NCBI GenBank assembly: GCA_051961995.1
Contig: JBQCCR010000010.1
Location: forward strand, 1 to 31,547
Length of the DNA stretch: 31,547 bases
From: 66-474 sp051961995
GTDB taxonomy: Bacteria; Pseudomonadota; Gammaproteobacteria; Xanthomonadales; Rhodanobacteraceae
Direction: 5' to 3'
In this document: one piece after another, positions 1 to 8,375 of the stretch
Position numbering within the stretch: position 1 is the stretch's first letter
Layout: each line of letters opens with the position of its first letter
Notes under the pieces: model-generated
The model's input: only the letters and a program-made list of their open reading frames with translations
What the model was told of the DNA's origin: nothing
Database searches by the model: none
Program-made: the position numbers and the translations under genes

Positions 1-2
1 GT

Positions 3-506
3 TTTGTCGCACGCGTGCAGGAGATCCTGGATTTCCTCGTGGCACGCGGCCTGCTCACCGCGCGCGGCGAAGGCCGGTTGCTGCAGCGCGGTCCCGGCCA
101 GGGCGACGACGCGTTCCAGTTGCGGCTGCTGGCGCACAGCCTGCTGCAGACCTTCGAACGCTATTACATCGCGATCGCGGCGCTGGTGAAGAACGGCCCC
201 GGCACGCTCAGCACCGGCGAGCTGGAAAACCTGTGCCACCTCATCGCGCAGCGCCTGTCATTGCTGTACGAGCAGAGCGCGCCGGAGTTCTTCGACAAGG
301 CCCTGTTCCGCGGCTTCATCGCGCTACTGCGCGAGCGGCGCGTGATCCGCACCGACGCCAACGGCAAGCTGGATTTCGACGATACGCTGGCGGAAGTCGC
401 ACGCGATGCGCGGGTGATCCTGGCGCGCGAAGTGCGCGATTCGATCCTGAAGATCACGCCGGATGTGGTGGCGGAAAAACCGGTGGACGCCGCGCGCGCG
501 GCGTAA
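3..506 (+). CDS. plsB: Glycerol-3-phosphate O-acyltransferase PlsB, C-terminal part (5' truncated by window)
   Basis: The reading frame is open from the window edge and ends at a TAA, giving the last ~167 residues of a long protein. The sequence (helical, with LLAHSLLQTFERYY, the LSLLYEQSAPEFFDKALFRGFI segment and a charged C-terminal helix) resembles the C-terminal domain of PlsB, the inner-membrane enzyme that acylates sn-glycerol-3-phosphate at position 1 as the first step of phospholipid synthesis. The catalytic HX4D block lies upstream and cannot be checked here. The gene is convergent with the GNAT gene that follows. I identify it from recalled family resemblance of the C-terminal region only. 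Confidence 0.8.
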   Translation, partial: FVARVQEILDFLVARGLLTARGEGRLLQRGPGQGDDAFQLRLLAHSLLQTFERYYIAIAALVKNGPGTLSTGELENLCHLIAQRLSLLYEQSAPEFFDKALFRGFIALLRERRVIRTDANGKLDFDDTLAEVARDARVILAREVRDSILKITPDVVAEKPVDAARAA

Positions 507-583
507 CCCGCAAAACCTTTCACACGCCGAAATGGCAGGTCCGGACAGCGGTCACGCAGGGCGCGGGAAAGGCGCGATCGCGC

Positions 584-1168
584 TCAGCGATCCATCTTCA
601 TCGCCAGCAGCCGGCGCACATCCGGCCAGTCGCTGGCCGTGATGCTGTAGACCACGGTGTCGCGCAGCGAACCATCCGCGCGGCGCATGTGCGCGCGCAG
701 GACGCCGTCACGTTGCGCGCCGAGCCGCTCGATCGCGCGTTGCGAAACCTGGTTGTACCGGTCGGTGCGGAGTTCCACCGCGCTGCAAGCGAGCCCCTGG
801 AAGGCGTAATCCAGCAACAGGTATTTGCAATGCGTGTTGACGTGGCTGCGTTGCCACGACTTCGCATACCAGGTGTAGCCGATCTCGACTCGCGGCACTG
901 CCGGGTCGTAATGGCAATAGCGGGTGCAGCCGACGATCCCGTTGCCTGCACGCTCGCGCACCACGAACGGCAGCATGTGGCCTTCGAGCTGACCGCGCAG
1001 CGCGGCTTCCACGTAAGCAGCCATGCCGCCGGGCGCGGGCACCGAGGTGAACCACAGCTTCCACAGCTCGCCATCGGCGGCGACGCGTTCCAGCGCAGGA
1101 ACGTGGTCAAGCGTCAGCGGTTCCAGCGTGACGTGCTGGTCTTCCAGGGTCAGCGACTGCAGATCCAT
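584..1168 (-). CDS. GNAT-family N-acetyltransferase (RimJ/RimL-like)
   Basis: This 194-residue protein has the RimJ/RimL-type GNAT layout: an N-terminal LEPLTLDHVPAL strand-helix, a central VGCTRY strand leading into EIGYTWY, and a C-terminal LRTDRYNQVSQRAIERLGAQ acetyl-CoA region followed by DTVVYSIT. Such enzymes move an acetyl group from acetyl-CoA to an amine, often a protein N-terminus or small molecule. The substrate cannot be told from sequence. The start is supported by AAGGAA five bases upstream of ATG. It is the last gene of a short minus-strand pair with the YdcH-like gene and faces plsB. Confidence 0.85.
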   Translation of the reverse strand: MDLQSLTLEDQHVTLEPLTLDHVPALERVAADGELWKLWFTSVPAPGGMAAYVEAALRGQLEGHMLPFVVRERAGNGIVGCTRYCHYDPAVPRVEIGYTWYAKSWQRSHVNTHCKYLLLDYAFQGLACSAVELRTDRYNQVSQRAIERLGAQRDGVLRAHMRRADGSLRDTVVYSITASDWPDVRRLLAMKMDR

Positions 1169-1261
1169 GCATTCCTTTCAGCGGCGAAGATCGACATCAT
1201 GAGGGATTCGGGTGCCGCGCCGCGCACGATCCCGGACGCGGGGAAACTACCGAATTCCGAA

Positions 1262-1468
1262 TTACGCATCCAGATCCGGAATCAGCTTGTTTTCGAAATA
1301 CGAGATCATGTCCTTCAATTTCAGCTTGCGCTTCTTCAGCCGCGTGAGCTGCAACTGGTCGCAATGCGAATCGGCCGACATGCGCTCGATCGCCGCGTCG
1401 AGGTCGCGATGCTCTTCGCGCAACTCGGCAAGCCGGCGCGCCAGCGCGGCGGGGTCGGTGGAAATCAT
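1262..1468 (-). CDS. YdcH/DUF465-family small coiled-coil protein
   Basis: A 68-residue, highly charged helical protein. The pattern LRxEHRDLDxxIERM followed by LKKRKLKLKDMISYFE matches the short DUF465 (YdcH-like) family, small cytoplasmic proteins predicted to form an antiparallel helical hairpin. The role of this family is not established. The length is typical. It lies 93 bp upstream of the GNAT gene on the same strand and is divergent from ttcA, across a repeat-containing gap. Confidence 0.8.
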   Translation of the reverse strand: MISTDPAALARRLAELREEHRDLDAAIERMSADSHCDQLQLTRLKKRKLKLKDMISYFENKLIPDLDA

Positions 1469-1558
1469 TGCCCGAGTTTAGCGCCGCCGTGCACGAATGG
1501 TGATCCCGCAATCCGGGTAAAATCCCCTGTTTGCCATTCCCGGTCGCCCCTTTGTGGA

Positions 1559-1628
1559 GAGGTATCGGACCACGAACCGGATCGAAACCCGCCGTTCACC
1601 CTCCGATACCTCGGGGCGAACGGCTTGA
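1559..1628. repeat. Palindromic intergenic repeat, family B copy 1
   Basis: An 11-bp perfect inverted repeat, GAGGTATCGGA (1559-1569) and TCCGATACCTC (1602-1612), is followed by GGGCGAACGG at ~1615. A second copy with the same GGCGAACGG-YTYGAG tail lies at 6303-6390. It occupies the leader region of ttcA and ends about 14 bp before the ATG. It may form a hairpin in the ttcA 5' region. Confidence 0.7.
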
Positions 1629-1641
1629 GCTGTAGCGCCCT

Positions 1642-2559
1642 ATGAACGCCCTTTCCGCCATCGCCGATCCGCGCAAGCGCGAGCACGAGGCCGCGCGCCT
1701 CGCCAAGCGTCTGCGCCATCAGGTCGGCCGCGCGATCGCCGACTTCAACATGATCGAAGACGGCGACAAGGTGATGGTGTGCCTGTCCGGCGGCAAGGAC
1801 TCCTGGACGCTGCTGGACGTCCTGCTGTCGCTGCAGGCGAAAGCCCCGGTGCGCTTCGAGCTGGTCGCGGTGAATCTGGACCAGAAGCAGCCGGATTTTC
1901 CCGGACACGTGATCCCCGATTACCTGAAATCGCGCGGCGTGCCTTACCACGTGCTGGAGCAGGACACCTACAGCGTCGTGAAGCGCGTGATCCCGGAAGG
2001 CAAGACGCTGTGCAGCCTGTGCTCGCGCATGCGCCGCGGCGCGCTGTACGCGTTCGCTGAAGCCGAAGGTTTCACCCGCATCGCGCTCGGCCATCACCGC
2101 GATGACATCCTCGCCACGTTCTTCCTCAATCTCTTTTATCAGGGCACGCTGAAGGCGATGCCGCCGAAACTGCAATCCGACGATGGCAAGCACGTCGTGA
2201 TCCGGCCGCTCGCCTATTGCCGCGAGGACGAGATCGCGCAGTACGCGACGTGGCGCGAATTCCCGATCATCCCCTGCAACCTGTGCGGATCACAGGAGAA
2301 CCTGCAGCGCAAACAGGTGCGCCGCATGCTCGATCAGTGGGAACGCGAGCATCCCGGTCGCAGCGAGATCATGTTCCGCGCGCTGACGAATGTCGCGCCT
2401 TCGCAACTGGCGGACTTCAATCTTTTCGACTTCGCCTCGCTCGGCGCACGCGGCGACGCGAAGCGCGCCGATGCACATGGGTGGCTGGCGGGTGAAGCGC
2501 CGGACACTGGCGCAAATCCAACCACTGCCGTCAGTCCGGCGCAAGCCCGAACCCAGTGA
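1642..2559 (+). CDS. ttcA: tRNA 2-thiocytidine(32) synthetase TtcA
   Basis: TtcA makes 2-thiocytidine at tRNA position 32, using ATP activation and a [4Fe-4S] cluster. The 305-residue protein carries the PP-loop SGGKDS near residue 50, the CSLCSRMRRG cysteine pair near residue 120, the GHHRDD motif and a further CNLCGSQ near residue 213, all expected for this family. It starts just after a palindromic repeat. The last ten residues (AVSPAQARTQ) are encoded by an inverted-repeat element spanning 2529-2610, and the stop TGA lies inside that element, so the native C-terminus has been replaced or extended. The catalytic parts are intact. rdgC follows on the same strand. Confidence 0.95.
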   Translation: MNALSAIADPRKREHEAARLAKRLRHQVGRAIADFNMIEDGDKVMVCLSGGKDSWTLLDVLLSLQAKAPVRFELVAVNLDQKQPDFPGHVIPDYLKSRGVPYHVLEQDTYSVVKRVIPEGKTLCSLCSRMRRGALYAFAEAEGFTRIALGHHRDDILATFFLNLFYQGTLKAMPPKLQSDDGKHVVIRPLAYCREDEIAQYATWREFPIIPCNLCGSQENLQRKQVRRMLDQWEREHPGRSEIMFRALTNVAPSQLADFNLFDFASLGARGDAKRADAHGWLAGEAPDTGANPTTAVSPAQARTQ

Positions 2560-2610
2560 CTTTGCCCTTGATTCCAGAGACCTTGGGCCCCGGCTTGCGC
2601 CGGGGTGACG
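2529..2610. repeat. 82-bp MITE-like element with 19-bp terminal inverted repeats (family A copy 1)
   Basis: The left arm CGTCAGTCCGGCGCAAGCC (2529-2547) pairs with GGCTTGCGCCGGGGTGACG (2592-2610) with two mismatches in 19 bp. Inside is CCAGTGACTTT (2553-2563), which recurs exactly at 14948-14958 and 20573-20583. The element overlaps the end of ttcA and contributes its final codons and stop codon. No transposase is encoded, so any mobilisation would be in trans. Confidence 0.75.
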
Positions 2611-2655
2611 AGAACTGATGCGACTCTGATCCTCACCCCCCAATCCCATTCCCCA

Positions 2656-3564
2656 ATGTTTTTTCGCAATCTCACGCTCTTCCGTTTTTCTCCCCAAGTC
2701 GCCGAATCGCTGGCCGAACTCGAAGCCGCACTCTCCGCGCACGCTCTGCGCCCCTGCGGGCCGCTGGAGTCGGTAACACGCGGCTTCGTCTCGCCATTCG
2801 GGCCGGAATCCGAAGTGCTGGCGCACCAGATCGGCCACGCCACCTTGTTCACGCTCGGCTCGGAGGAAAAACTGCTGCCGGCCGCGGTGGTCAACGCCGA
2901 ACTGGGCTCGCGCCTGCGGCAAGCCGCCGAAAAGCGAGGCCGCCCGGTCGGCGGGCGCGAGCGCAAGCGCCTGAAAGCCGAGGTGCTGGATACCCTGCTG
3001 CCACGCGCCTTCGTGCGGCCTTCGCGGCTGAACGCCTACGCGGATACGAAAAACGGCTGGCTGGTGCTGGACACCGCCAGCCGCAAGGCCGCCGAGAACG
3101 CCCTGACTGCGCTGCGCGAGGCGCTGGGCAGCTTCCCGGCCCTGCCGCTGGCCCCCTCGGAAACCCCACGGGCGCTGATGACCGGCTGGCTCACCCATGG
3201 CAAGTTGCCGAAAAGCCTGGAATTCGCCGATGAATGCGAGCTGCGCGACCCGGCCGGCGGCGCGGTGGTGCGCTGCCGCCGCCAGGAACTGGAAAGTGCG
3301 GAGGTCCGGGAGCATCTCAAGCGCGGCAAGCAGGTGTTCCAGCTGGGCCTGACCTACGATGGCCGGATCGGCCTGGTGCTGGGCGAGGACCTGGCCATTC
3401 GCAAATTGCGCTTTCTTGACGTGGTGCAGGATACGCTCGACAACTCTGGCGGCGGATCAGCCGCCGATGAGCTGGATGCACGTTTCGCGCTGATGAGCGG
3501 CGAGCTGGAGCGGCTGTTGCATGGACTGTCCGAGTGGTTCGGGTTGCAGCGACCCGATGAATGA
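2656..3564 (+). CDS. rdgC: Recombination-associated protein RdgC
   Basis: RdgC is a nucleoid-associated ring-shaped DNA-binding protein that limits RecA-promoted recombination. The 302-residue protein starts MFFRNLTLFRF and has the family features: the GFVSPFG segment, KLLPAAVVNAEL, a conserved LLPRAFVR block, the SRKAAENALTALREALGSFP helix and a C-terminal EWFGLQ. The ATG at 2656 is preferred over an upstream GTG at 2605 because the extra 17 codons would come from repeat DNA and the family begins with MFF/MWF-type residues. Its stop overlaps the start of the following metallopeptidase gene, suggesting translational coupling. Confidence 0.95.
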   Translation: MFFRNLTLFRFSPQVAESLAELEAALSAHALRPCGPLESVTRGFVSPFGPESEVLAHQIGHATLFTLGSEEKLLPAAVVNAELGSRLRQAAEKRGRPVGGRERKRLKAEVLDTLLPRAFVRPSRLNAYADTKNGWLVLDTASRKAAENALTALREALGSFPALPLAPSETPRALMTGWLTHGKLPKSLEFADECELRDPAGGAVVRCRRQELESAEVREHLKRGKQVFQLGLTYDGRIGLVLGEDLAIRKLRFLDVVQDTLDNSGGGSAADELDARFALMSGELERLLHGLSEWFGLQRPDE

Positions 3565-4330
3565 GGTCGGTGACGTAATGACGGGCGACTGGGTCGAGCT
3601 GGCGGGGCGCGGCGGCACCATCAAGGTGCTTAAAGCCGTGCACCCGCGCGCGCGCCGGCTGCGCCTCACCGTCACCCCGCGCGGCGCGCGGATTTCCTAT
3701 CCGCGCGGCACCCACCCGGCGCAGGTGTACGCGTTCCTGCGCGAACATTCCGACTGGCTCGAACGCAAACTCTCCGAATTGCACGTGCCGCGGCGCGGGC
3801 CGCCGCCGTTGCGCGTAGGCGTGCCAACCCTGATTCCGCTGCGCGGCGAAAGCGTCGAATTGATCTGGCGCGAGAGCGATTACCCGCACGTCGAACACCG
3901 CCAGGACGAACTGCGCCTGCACGTGCCGCGGCCGTTCTCGCATGCGCTGCCGATCGCGCGCACATTGCTGGCCACCTTTCTCGAAACCCAGATGCGCCGC
4001 GACCTGTCGCGCTGGCTGTCGCATTACGCGCCGCTGCTGGATGCGGCGCCGACCGCGCTGCGGGTGAAATCGCTGAAGAGCCTGTGGGGCAGTCTGGATG
4101 CACGCGATCGCGTTACCCTGGATCTCGCGCTCGCGCTCGCACCCACCGCCGCGCTGCGTTACGTGCTGGTGCATGAGCTGTGTCACCTGAAGGTGCGCAG
4201 CCACTCGAAGCGATTCTGGAGTTGGGTCGAGAAGCTCTATCCGGATTATCAGGACCAGCGCGACTGGTTGCGCGAGCACGGCGCGATCCTGAAGGCCGAG
4301 ATGGAACGACTGACCGCGCCGGAAGATTGA
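3557..4330 (+). CDS. YgjP-like (DUF45/SprT-related) zinc metallopeptidase-type protein
   Basis: A 257-residue protein of the YgjP/DUF45 family. It has the RARRLRLTV and ISYPRGTHP N-terminal strands, the KSLKSLWGSLDARDRVTLDLAL block and the zinc-binding VHELCHLK motif near residue 205, followed by HSKRFWSWVEKLYPDY. HExxH plus a downstream H/F-W helix is typical of this M48-related group. The substrate is unknown. ATG 3557 overlaps the rdgC stop; ATG 3578 is an alternative start. It appears to be co-transcribed with rdgC. Confidence 0.88.
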   Translation: MNEVGDVMTGDWVELAGRGGTIKVLKAVHPRARRLRLTVTPRGARISYPRGTHPAQVYAFLREHSDWLERKLSELHVPRRGPPPLRVGVPTLIPLRGESVELIWRESDYPHVEHRQDELRLHVPRPFSHALPIARTLLATFLETQMRRDLSRWLSHYAPLLDAAPTALRVKSLKSLWGSLDARDRVTLDLALALAPTAALRYVLVHELCHLKVRSHSKRFWSWVEKLYPDYQDQRDWLREHGAILKAEMERLTAPED

Positions 4331-4399
4331 CGCGCCAACGCGCACCCGGTTAGGTTGCGCGACCGGACCCACGGTGGTGCGTCCGTCGGGGGAGAAATC

Positions 4400-5272
4400 A
4401 TGGGCTCGTGGATGCGGCTGGTCGCTGCGCTGGTTGCGTGCGCGTGTTTTTCCGCCTGCCACAAGCAGCCGGATCTGAGTCAGCTGGGTGCGCCGTCGCA
4501 ACGGCTGGTCGGCCATTGGGTGAGCAACAACGGCGACCACGAGTATTACGGTCCGCTGAATGCCACCGGCACCGGCAGCTTCATCCTGGTGCATGGCGAC
4601 GCTCATCCGATCCGGCAGCATTACCGGTTGCTGGATGAAGACCCGCGCACCCAGACGGTGCACGTCAACCTGCTCGGCGCCGATGGCAGCGCGACCGGGC
4701 AGAGCAGCGTGATTTCGCAAGACGGCGACTCGGCCCGGACGATACTCGGCGGCGCCAAGCTGGCGTTCGCGCGAATGGACGACCGCATCGCCCCGGAGGC
4801 CTTGCACGCGCCGGACCCGAAGCCGGCAGCAACGGTCGCGATCGCGCACGCCAGGCCGGCACGTGCATCACCGGCTTTCGGGTTGCCGGCCAATCTGCCG
4901 GATGGCGAATACCACCGCGTGCTGGTCCGCTACGACGGCCTGAAACCCGTGTACAAGTGGGAGCCTTTGACCGCGCGCGACAAGACGCCGATCGGCGTGA
5001 GGTTCTCACCTTCGCACGCGGTCGTGCAGCATCAGTCCTACAAGATCTGGTTGCACGCCACTGCGGCCGCCATGCTGCTGATCACCACCTTGCTGTTCGC
5101 GAGCGAACTCGACGCGGCAGCGCTGCTGACGGGCTGGGCCGTCGCACTCGCCATCGCCGGCATCGGTATCTTCCTGCTGGATTGGCCGCTGGTCGCCGGA
5201 ATCCTGGAGATCTTCACCGCGCTGGTGCTGGTGTTCAAGGCGATGTTCCAGAAGTCGGATTTGCTGTCGTAG
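4400..5272 (+). CDS. Unrecognised lipoprotein with C-terminal transmembrane helices
   Basis: I do not recognise the family. The 290-residue protein begins with a lipoprotein signal (VALVACACFSAC, lipobox Cys near residue 18) and is preceded by a strong GGGGGAGAA ribosome binding site, which decides this start. Residues ~25-130 read as a soluble domain (RLVGHWVSNNGDHEYYGP, GTGSFILVHGDAHPIRQHYRL). The C-terminal ~75 residues hold two to three hydrophobic segments (ATAAAMLLITTLLFA, GWAVALAIAGIGIFLL, VAGILEIFTALVLVF). A lipid anchor at the N-terminus plus integral helices at the C-terminus is unusual and would place it in the inner membrane. It is convergent with the hydrolase gene. Confidence 0.75.
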   Translation: MGSWMRLVAALVACACFSACHKQPDLSQLGAPSQRLVGHWVSNNGDHEYYGPLNATGTGSFILVHGDAHPIRQHYRLLDEDPRTQTVHVNLLGADGSATGQSSVISQDGDSARTILGGAKLAFARMDDRIAPEALHAPDPKPAATVAIAHARPARASPAFGLPANLPDGEYHRVLVRYDGLKPVYKWEPLTARDKTPIGVRFSPSHAVVQHQSYKIWLHATAAAMLLITTLLFASELDAAALLTGWAVALAIAGIGIFLLDWPLVAGILEIFTALVLVFKAMFQKSDLLS

Positions 5273-5298
5273 CGTGGAACGCACGGACCCGGCGATCG

Positions 5299-6282
5299 CT
5301 ACGGCATGAGGACGAATCGCGTGATGGCATCGGCGCTTTCCCGCGCCCGCTCCATGATGGACATGTGCCCGCAGTCGCTGAATTCGGTGACGCCGATCTG
5401 CGGCGCGGATTTCAGGTCGTCGCGGATCGCGTCCAGCGCAGAAATGTCAATGATCCGGTCCTGCCGGCACCAGATCGCCAGCGTCGGCGCCGTCACTTTC
5501 GGCAGCGCGGCGGTCAGCACGTCGCGCTGATCGGGTGAGGCGATTTCCTTCAGCACGCGATCGTCGAAATCGCGATCGCGAATCGCGCGATGGACGAACA
5601 CGTCCTGGATGCGCGGTGGCAACCACGGCGGATGCGCGAACAGGCTCTTTTGCAGTTTTGCGAAATCCGCGCGGTTTTGCAGATCGAACGGATTGCGCCC
5701 GGCCTTCAACTCGCGCGTGAACGCGTTGTCCTTGAACGGCACGCCGGCGCTGTCAATCAGGACCAGCGCGCCGACATCACCCGGATGTTGCGACGCATAC
5801 AGTCCCGCGATCGCCCCGCCCATCGAATGCCCGGCCAACGCGATACCGCCCGGATGCAGCGCCTGCACGAACTGGCGCAGCCGCTTCGCCTGCGCGGGAT
5901 ACCCGTAGTCGCCGTTCGCGATGCGCGACGAGGCGCCCCATCCGGGCAGATCGGGAATGATCAGGTGGAAATTCGATGCGAGGAACGGCGCCATCGGCAA
6001 CCAGGTTTCCTTGTTGCCCATGTAGCCGTGCAGCAGGATCAGCGTCGGTGCGTTGTCCTTGCCGCCCTCGTAATACACCCAGCGCGTATCGCCAGCCTGC
6101 ACGGATTTGGTCTGCAGGCCCGCGCGCTGCGCCTGAACCCTCTCCGCTGCGCGCAACAGCCATTGCGGTGCGGCGAAGTAGACGATCGCCAGCGCCGCGA
6201 TGATCAAGCCGACCAGCAGGCCGAGCAGTTTCAGCCGCTGCTTGACGCGACGGATCAGGATCACGCGTTGGTTTTCGTCCAT
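5299..6282 (-). CDS. Membrane-anchored alpha/beta hydrolase
   Basis: This 327-residue protein has an N-terminal membrane anchor (LLGLLVGLIIAALAIVYFAA, residues ~17-37) and an alpha/beta hydrolase fold. Visible are the HGYMGNKETW oxyanion-hole region, DLPGWGAS, the nucleophile elbow GHSMGG, the acidic residue region IWCRQDRIID and the C-terminal catalytic His in SDCGHMSIMERA. It resembles lipase/esterase-type hydrolases with an inner-membrane anchor. The substrate is unknown. The start MDENQRV is chosen because everything upstream in frame is repeat and other-gene DNA. It is the last gene of a minus-strand run. Confidence 0.88.
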   Translation of the reverse strand: MDENQRVILIRRVKQRLKLLGLLVGLIIAALAIVYFAAPQWLLRAAERVQAQRAGLQTKSVQAGDTRWVYYEGGKDNAPTLILLHGYMGNKETWLPMAPFLASNFHLIIPDLPGWGASSRIANGDYGYPAQAKRLRQFVQALHPGGIALAGHSMGGAIAGLYASQHPGDVGALVLIDSAGVPFKDNAFTRELKAGRNPFDLQNRADFAKLQKSLFAHPPWLPPRIQDVFVHRAIRDRDFDDRVLKEIASPDQRDVLTAALPKVTAPTLAIWCRQDRIIDISALDAIRDDLKSAPQIGVTEFSDCGHMSIMERARESADAITRFVLMP

Positions 6283-6302
6283 GCCGGCACCGTTCGTGCT
6301 GA

Positions 6303-6390
6303 TGCTTCGACAAGCTCGGCACAGGCGCGCCGCGCGTATCGAAGCACGAACCGCTCCCCTTCGATACCCCAGGGCGAACGGTTCGAGTGG
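6303..6390. repeat. Palindromic intergenic repeat, family B copy 2
   Basis: Between the aminopeptidase stop and the hydrolase start. It contains GCTTCGACAAGCTCGGCAC, GTATCGAAGCACGAACCG, TTCGATACC and GGGCGAACGGTTCGAG, sharing the last block with the repeat at 1559-1628. The TATCGAA/TTCGATA arms form a hairpin. A family of this kind is widespread in intergenic DNA of proteobacteria. Confidence 0.65.
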
Positions 6391-6392
6391 GG

Positions 6393-8273
6393 TTACTTGC
6401 TGGCGGTTTTCCCGGCCCGCGGCTTCGCTTGCGCCTTCGCGAACACGCGCTCGATCGCCGTGCGCGTGATCGGATGGTAGCCGTCCTTGGCCCGGGCGTA
6501 GTTCTGCTCCGCGAACGCCAGGCCTTCCGGCGTTTTCGCGAATGCCGAATACACCGGCAGGGTGAGATAGATGCGGCCGATGCGGGTCATGTGCCCGGCC
6601 GCGGCATTCCAGACCGACTTGTCGCCGGCGGCGATCGCGTGCACGTACCAGCGCATGCCGATCTCGGCATTGGGCGTACCGGTGAGGTGCCAGGCCGCGT
6701 CCAGTTGCCGCATTTTCGCCAGCGGCGGCACATCGGGCAGACGATCGAGGAAGTACATCCACTCCTGCGTGTTCCAATCCTTCGCGCCCAGCTTGTCGGC
6801 CGCAACTTTTCCGGCGAGGAAATCCGCGCGTTCCTTATCGATCGCATCGAAGCGCGGCGAGTCCGGAATCGGCGCATCTTTCGGAATGCCCGCGCCGTAC
6901 ACCCATTCCTTCACCTCGTCCCAGCTCATCTTGCCCGGATACTTGTCAATCAGGTTGGACTTGAGATTCGCCAGCATCTGTTCGGTGGTGATGCTGTGCC
7001 AGGCGAAGTGGTCGAAGTAGCCCTTGAGCCAGGCGTCGAAGTGTTCGCGGCCGAAGCGCTGCTCCAGCGTGCGCAGGAACCAAGAGCCCTTGTCGTAGGC
7101 CACGTCGGACAGTTCGTCGTCCGCATCTATCCTGCGCGGTTGCGGCGCAAGCCGCTGCGCGTTTTCCGGCATCTTCCCGATGGTCTTCTGCAGGTTGCGC
7201 TCGGCCAGCAGCACTTCCTCGTCCGCCAGCGCCTTGCCGTACAGGGCTTCGGTGATGCGGCCCTGCACGTAGGTGGTGAAACCCTCGTTCAACCAGCCGT
7301 CGCGCCAGGTCGCCATCGTCACCAGGTTGCCCGACCACGAATGCGCCAGCTCGTGCGAGACCACGCTGACCAGGCTCTTGTCGCCAACGATGATGGTCGG
7401 CGTGGCGAAGGTCATGTTCGGATTTTCCATGCCGCCGAACGGGAACGACGGCGGCAGCACGAGGAGGTCGTAGCGGCCCCAGCGGTACGGCCCGTACAGC
7501 GACTCGGCGGTCGCGATCATCCTCTCGGTGTCTTCGAATTCGTGCGCGGCTTTCTGCACCACGCTCGGCTCCGCATACACCGCGCTGCGCGGACCGGTTT
7601 CACGCACGTCCAGATCGCCCGCCGCGATCGCCAGCAGATAGGAAGGAATCGGATGCGCCTGGGTGAATTCGAAGGTGCCGTCGAGCGGATGCCTGGGATC
7701 GTTCGGCGCACTCATCACCACGCGCACGTTCTTCGGCGCGGTGACGACCGCGTGCCAGGTGAAGCGGATCGCCGGTGAATCCTGACACGGCACCCACGAG
7801 CGCGCGTGGATGGATTCGGATTGCGAGAACATGAAGGGCGTTTTCTTGCCGGCCGTTTGTGCGGGATCCAGCCACTGCAGGCCCGACGCGTCCGGCGAAG
7901 TCGCGTACGCGATGCGCACGTGCGTGGCGCGCCTGGGCATTTCGACCGTCAGCTTGCTGCCCAGCGCCTTGTCCGCCGGAGCCAGCGTGTACTTCAGCGG
8001 CGTGGCCTTGCCGTTCGCGTCCACCGCCTCGATGCGCTTGATGTGCAGGTCGCGGGTATCCAGCACCAGTTGCGTGGCCTGGCGGTTCTTCCAGTCCAGG
8101 TCCAGCGTGGCGGTTCCACTCAGTTCCTTCTTGCCGAAATCCACGGCGAGGTTCAGATCAATGTGCTTCACCTGCACCTGATCGGGTTGCGCATACGAGT
8201 GCGGCTCGGCCGCAACAACGACGGGCGGCAGCAACAGCATCAGCGGCGCGAGAAGAAGAAGACGGCGCAACAT
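6393..8273 (-). CDS. M1-family zinc aminopeptidase (LTA4 hydrolase-like), secreted
   Basis: The 626-residue protein is an M1 metallo-aminopeptidase. It has the substrate-anchoring GGMENPNMTF motif, the zinc site HELAHSW with the second Glu in NEGFTTY, and the catalytic Tyr in VAYDKGSWF. The GGMEN form and the C-terminal helical domain resemble the leukotriene-A4-hydrolase/aminopeptidase B subgroup. An N-terminal signal (LLLLAPLMLLLPPVVVAAEP) predicts export. The start at 8273 is chosen for GGAG six bases upstream; ATG 8288 is an alternative. It removes N-terminal residues from peptides, presumably in the periplasm. It sits between the DUF4124 and hydrolase genes on the same strand. Confidence 0.93.
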   Translation of the reverse strand: MLRRLLLLAPLMLLLPPVVVAAEPHSYAQPDQVQVKHIDLNLAVDFGKKELSGTATLDLDWKNRQATQLVLDTRDLHIKRIEAVDANGKATPLKYTLAPADKALGSKLTVEMPRRATHVRIAYATSPDASGLQWLDPAQTAGKKTPFMFSQSESIHARSWVPCQDSPAIRFTWHAVVTAPKNVRVVMSAPNDPRHPLDGTFEFTQAHPIPSYLLAIAAGDLDVRETGPRSAVYAEPSVVQKAAHEFEDTERMIATAESLYGPYRWGRYDLLVLPPSFPFGGMENPNMTFATPTIIVGDKSLVSVVSHELAHSWSGNLVTMATWRDGWLNEGFTTYVQGRITEALYGKALADEEVLLAERNLQKTIGKMPENAQRLAPQPRRIDADDELSDVAYDKGSWFLRTLEQRFGREHFDAWLKGYFDHFAWHSITTEQMLANLKSNLIDKYPGKMSWDEVKEWVYGAGIPKDAPIPDSPRFDAIDKERADFLAGKVAADKLGAKDWNTQEWMYFLDRLPDVPPLAKMRQLDAAWHLTGTPNAEIGMRWYVHAIAAGDKSVWNAAAGHMTRIGRIYLTLPVYSAFAKTPEGLAFAEQNYARAKDGYHPITRTAIERVFAKAQAKPRAGKTASK

Positions 8274-8375
8274 CGCGGACTCCGGCATGGGCAAAGCCCC
8301 GAGTATGCCAGTGGCACGACGGCGCGGCCTGTGTTGGAAGGCGCAGTGGGCGCGCTGAATCGCTGGGACCGCGAA

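Noticed and set aside
3317..4849. Long minus-strand open frame (510 codons) antisense to rdgC, the metallopeptidase and the lipoprotein gene
   Set aside because: High-GC shadow of real plus-strand genes; low-complexity Arg/Gln/His-rich translation and no family resemblance.
6372..6390. GGTTCGAGT as a tRNA T-loop
   Set aside because: No acceptor, D or anticodon arms nearby; it is part of a palindromic repeat.
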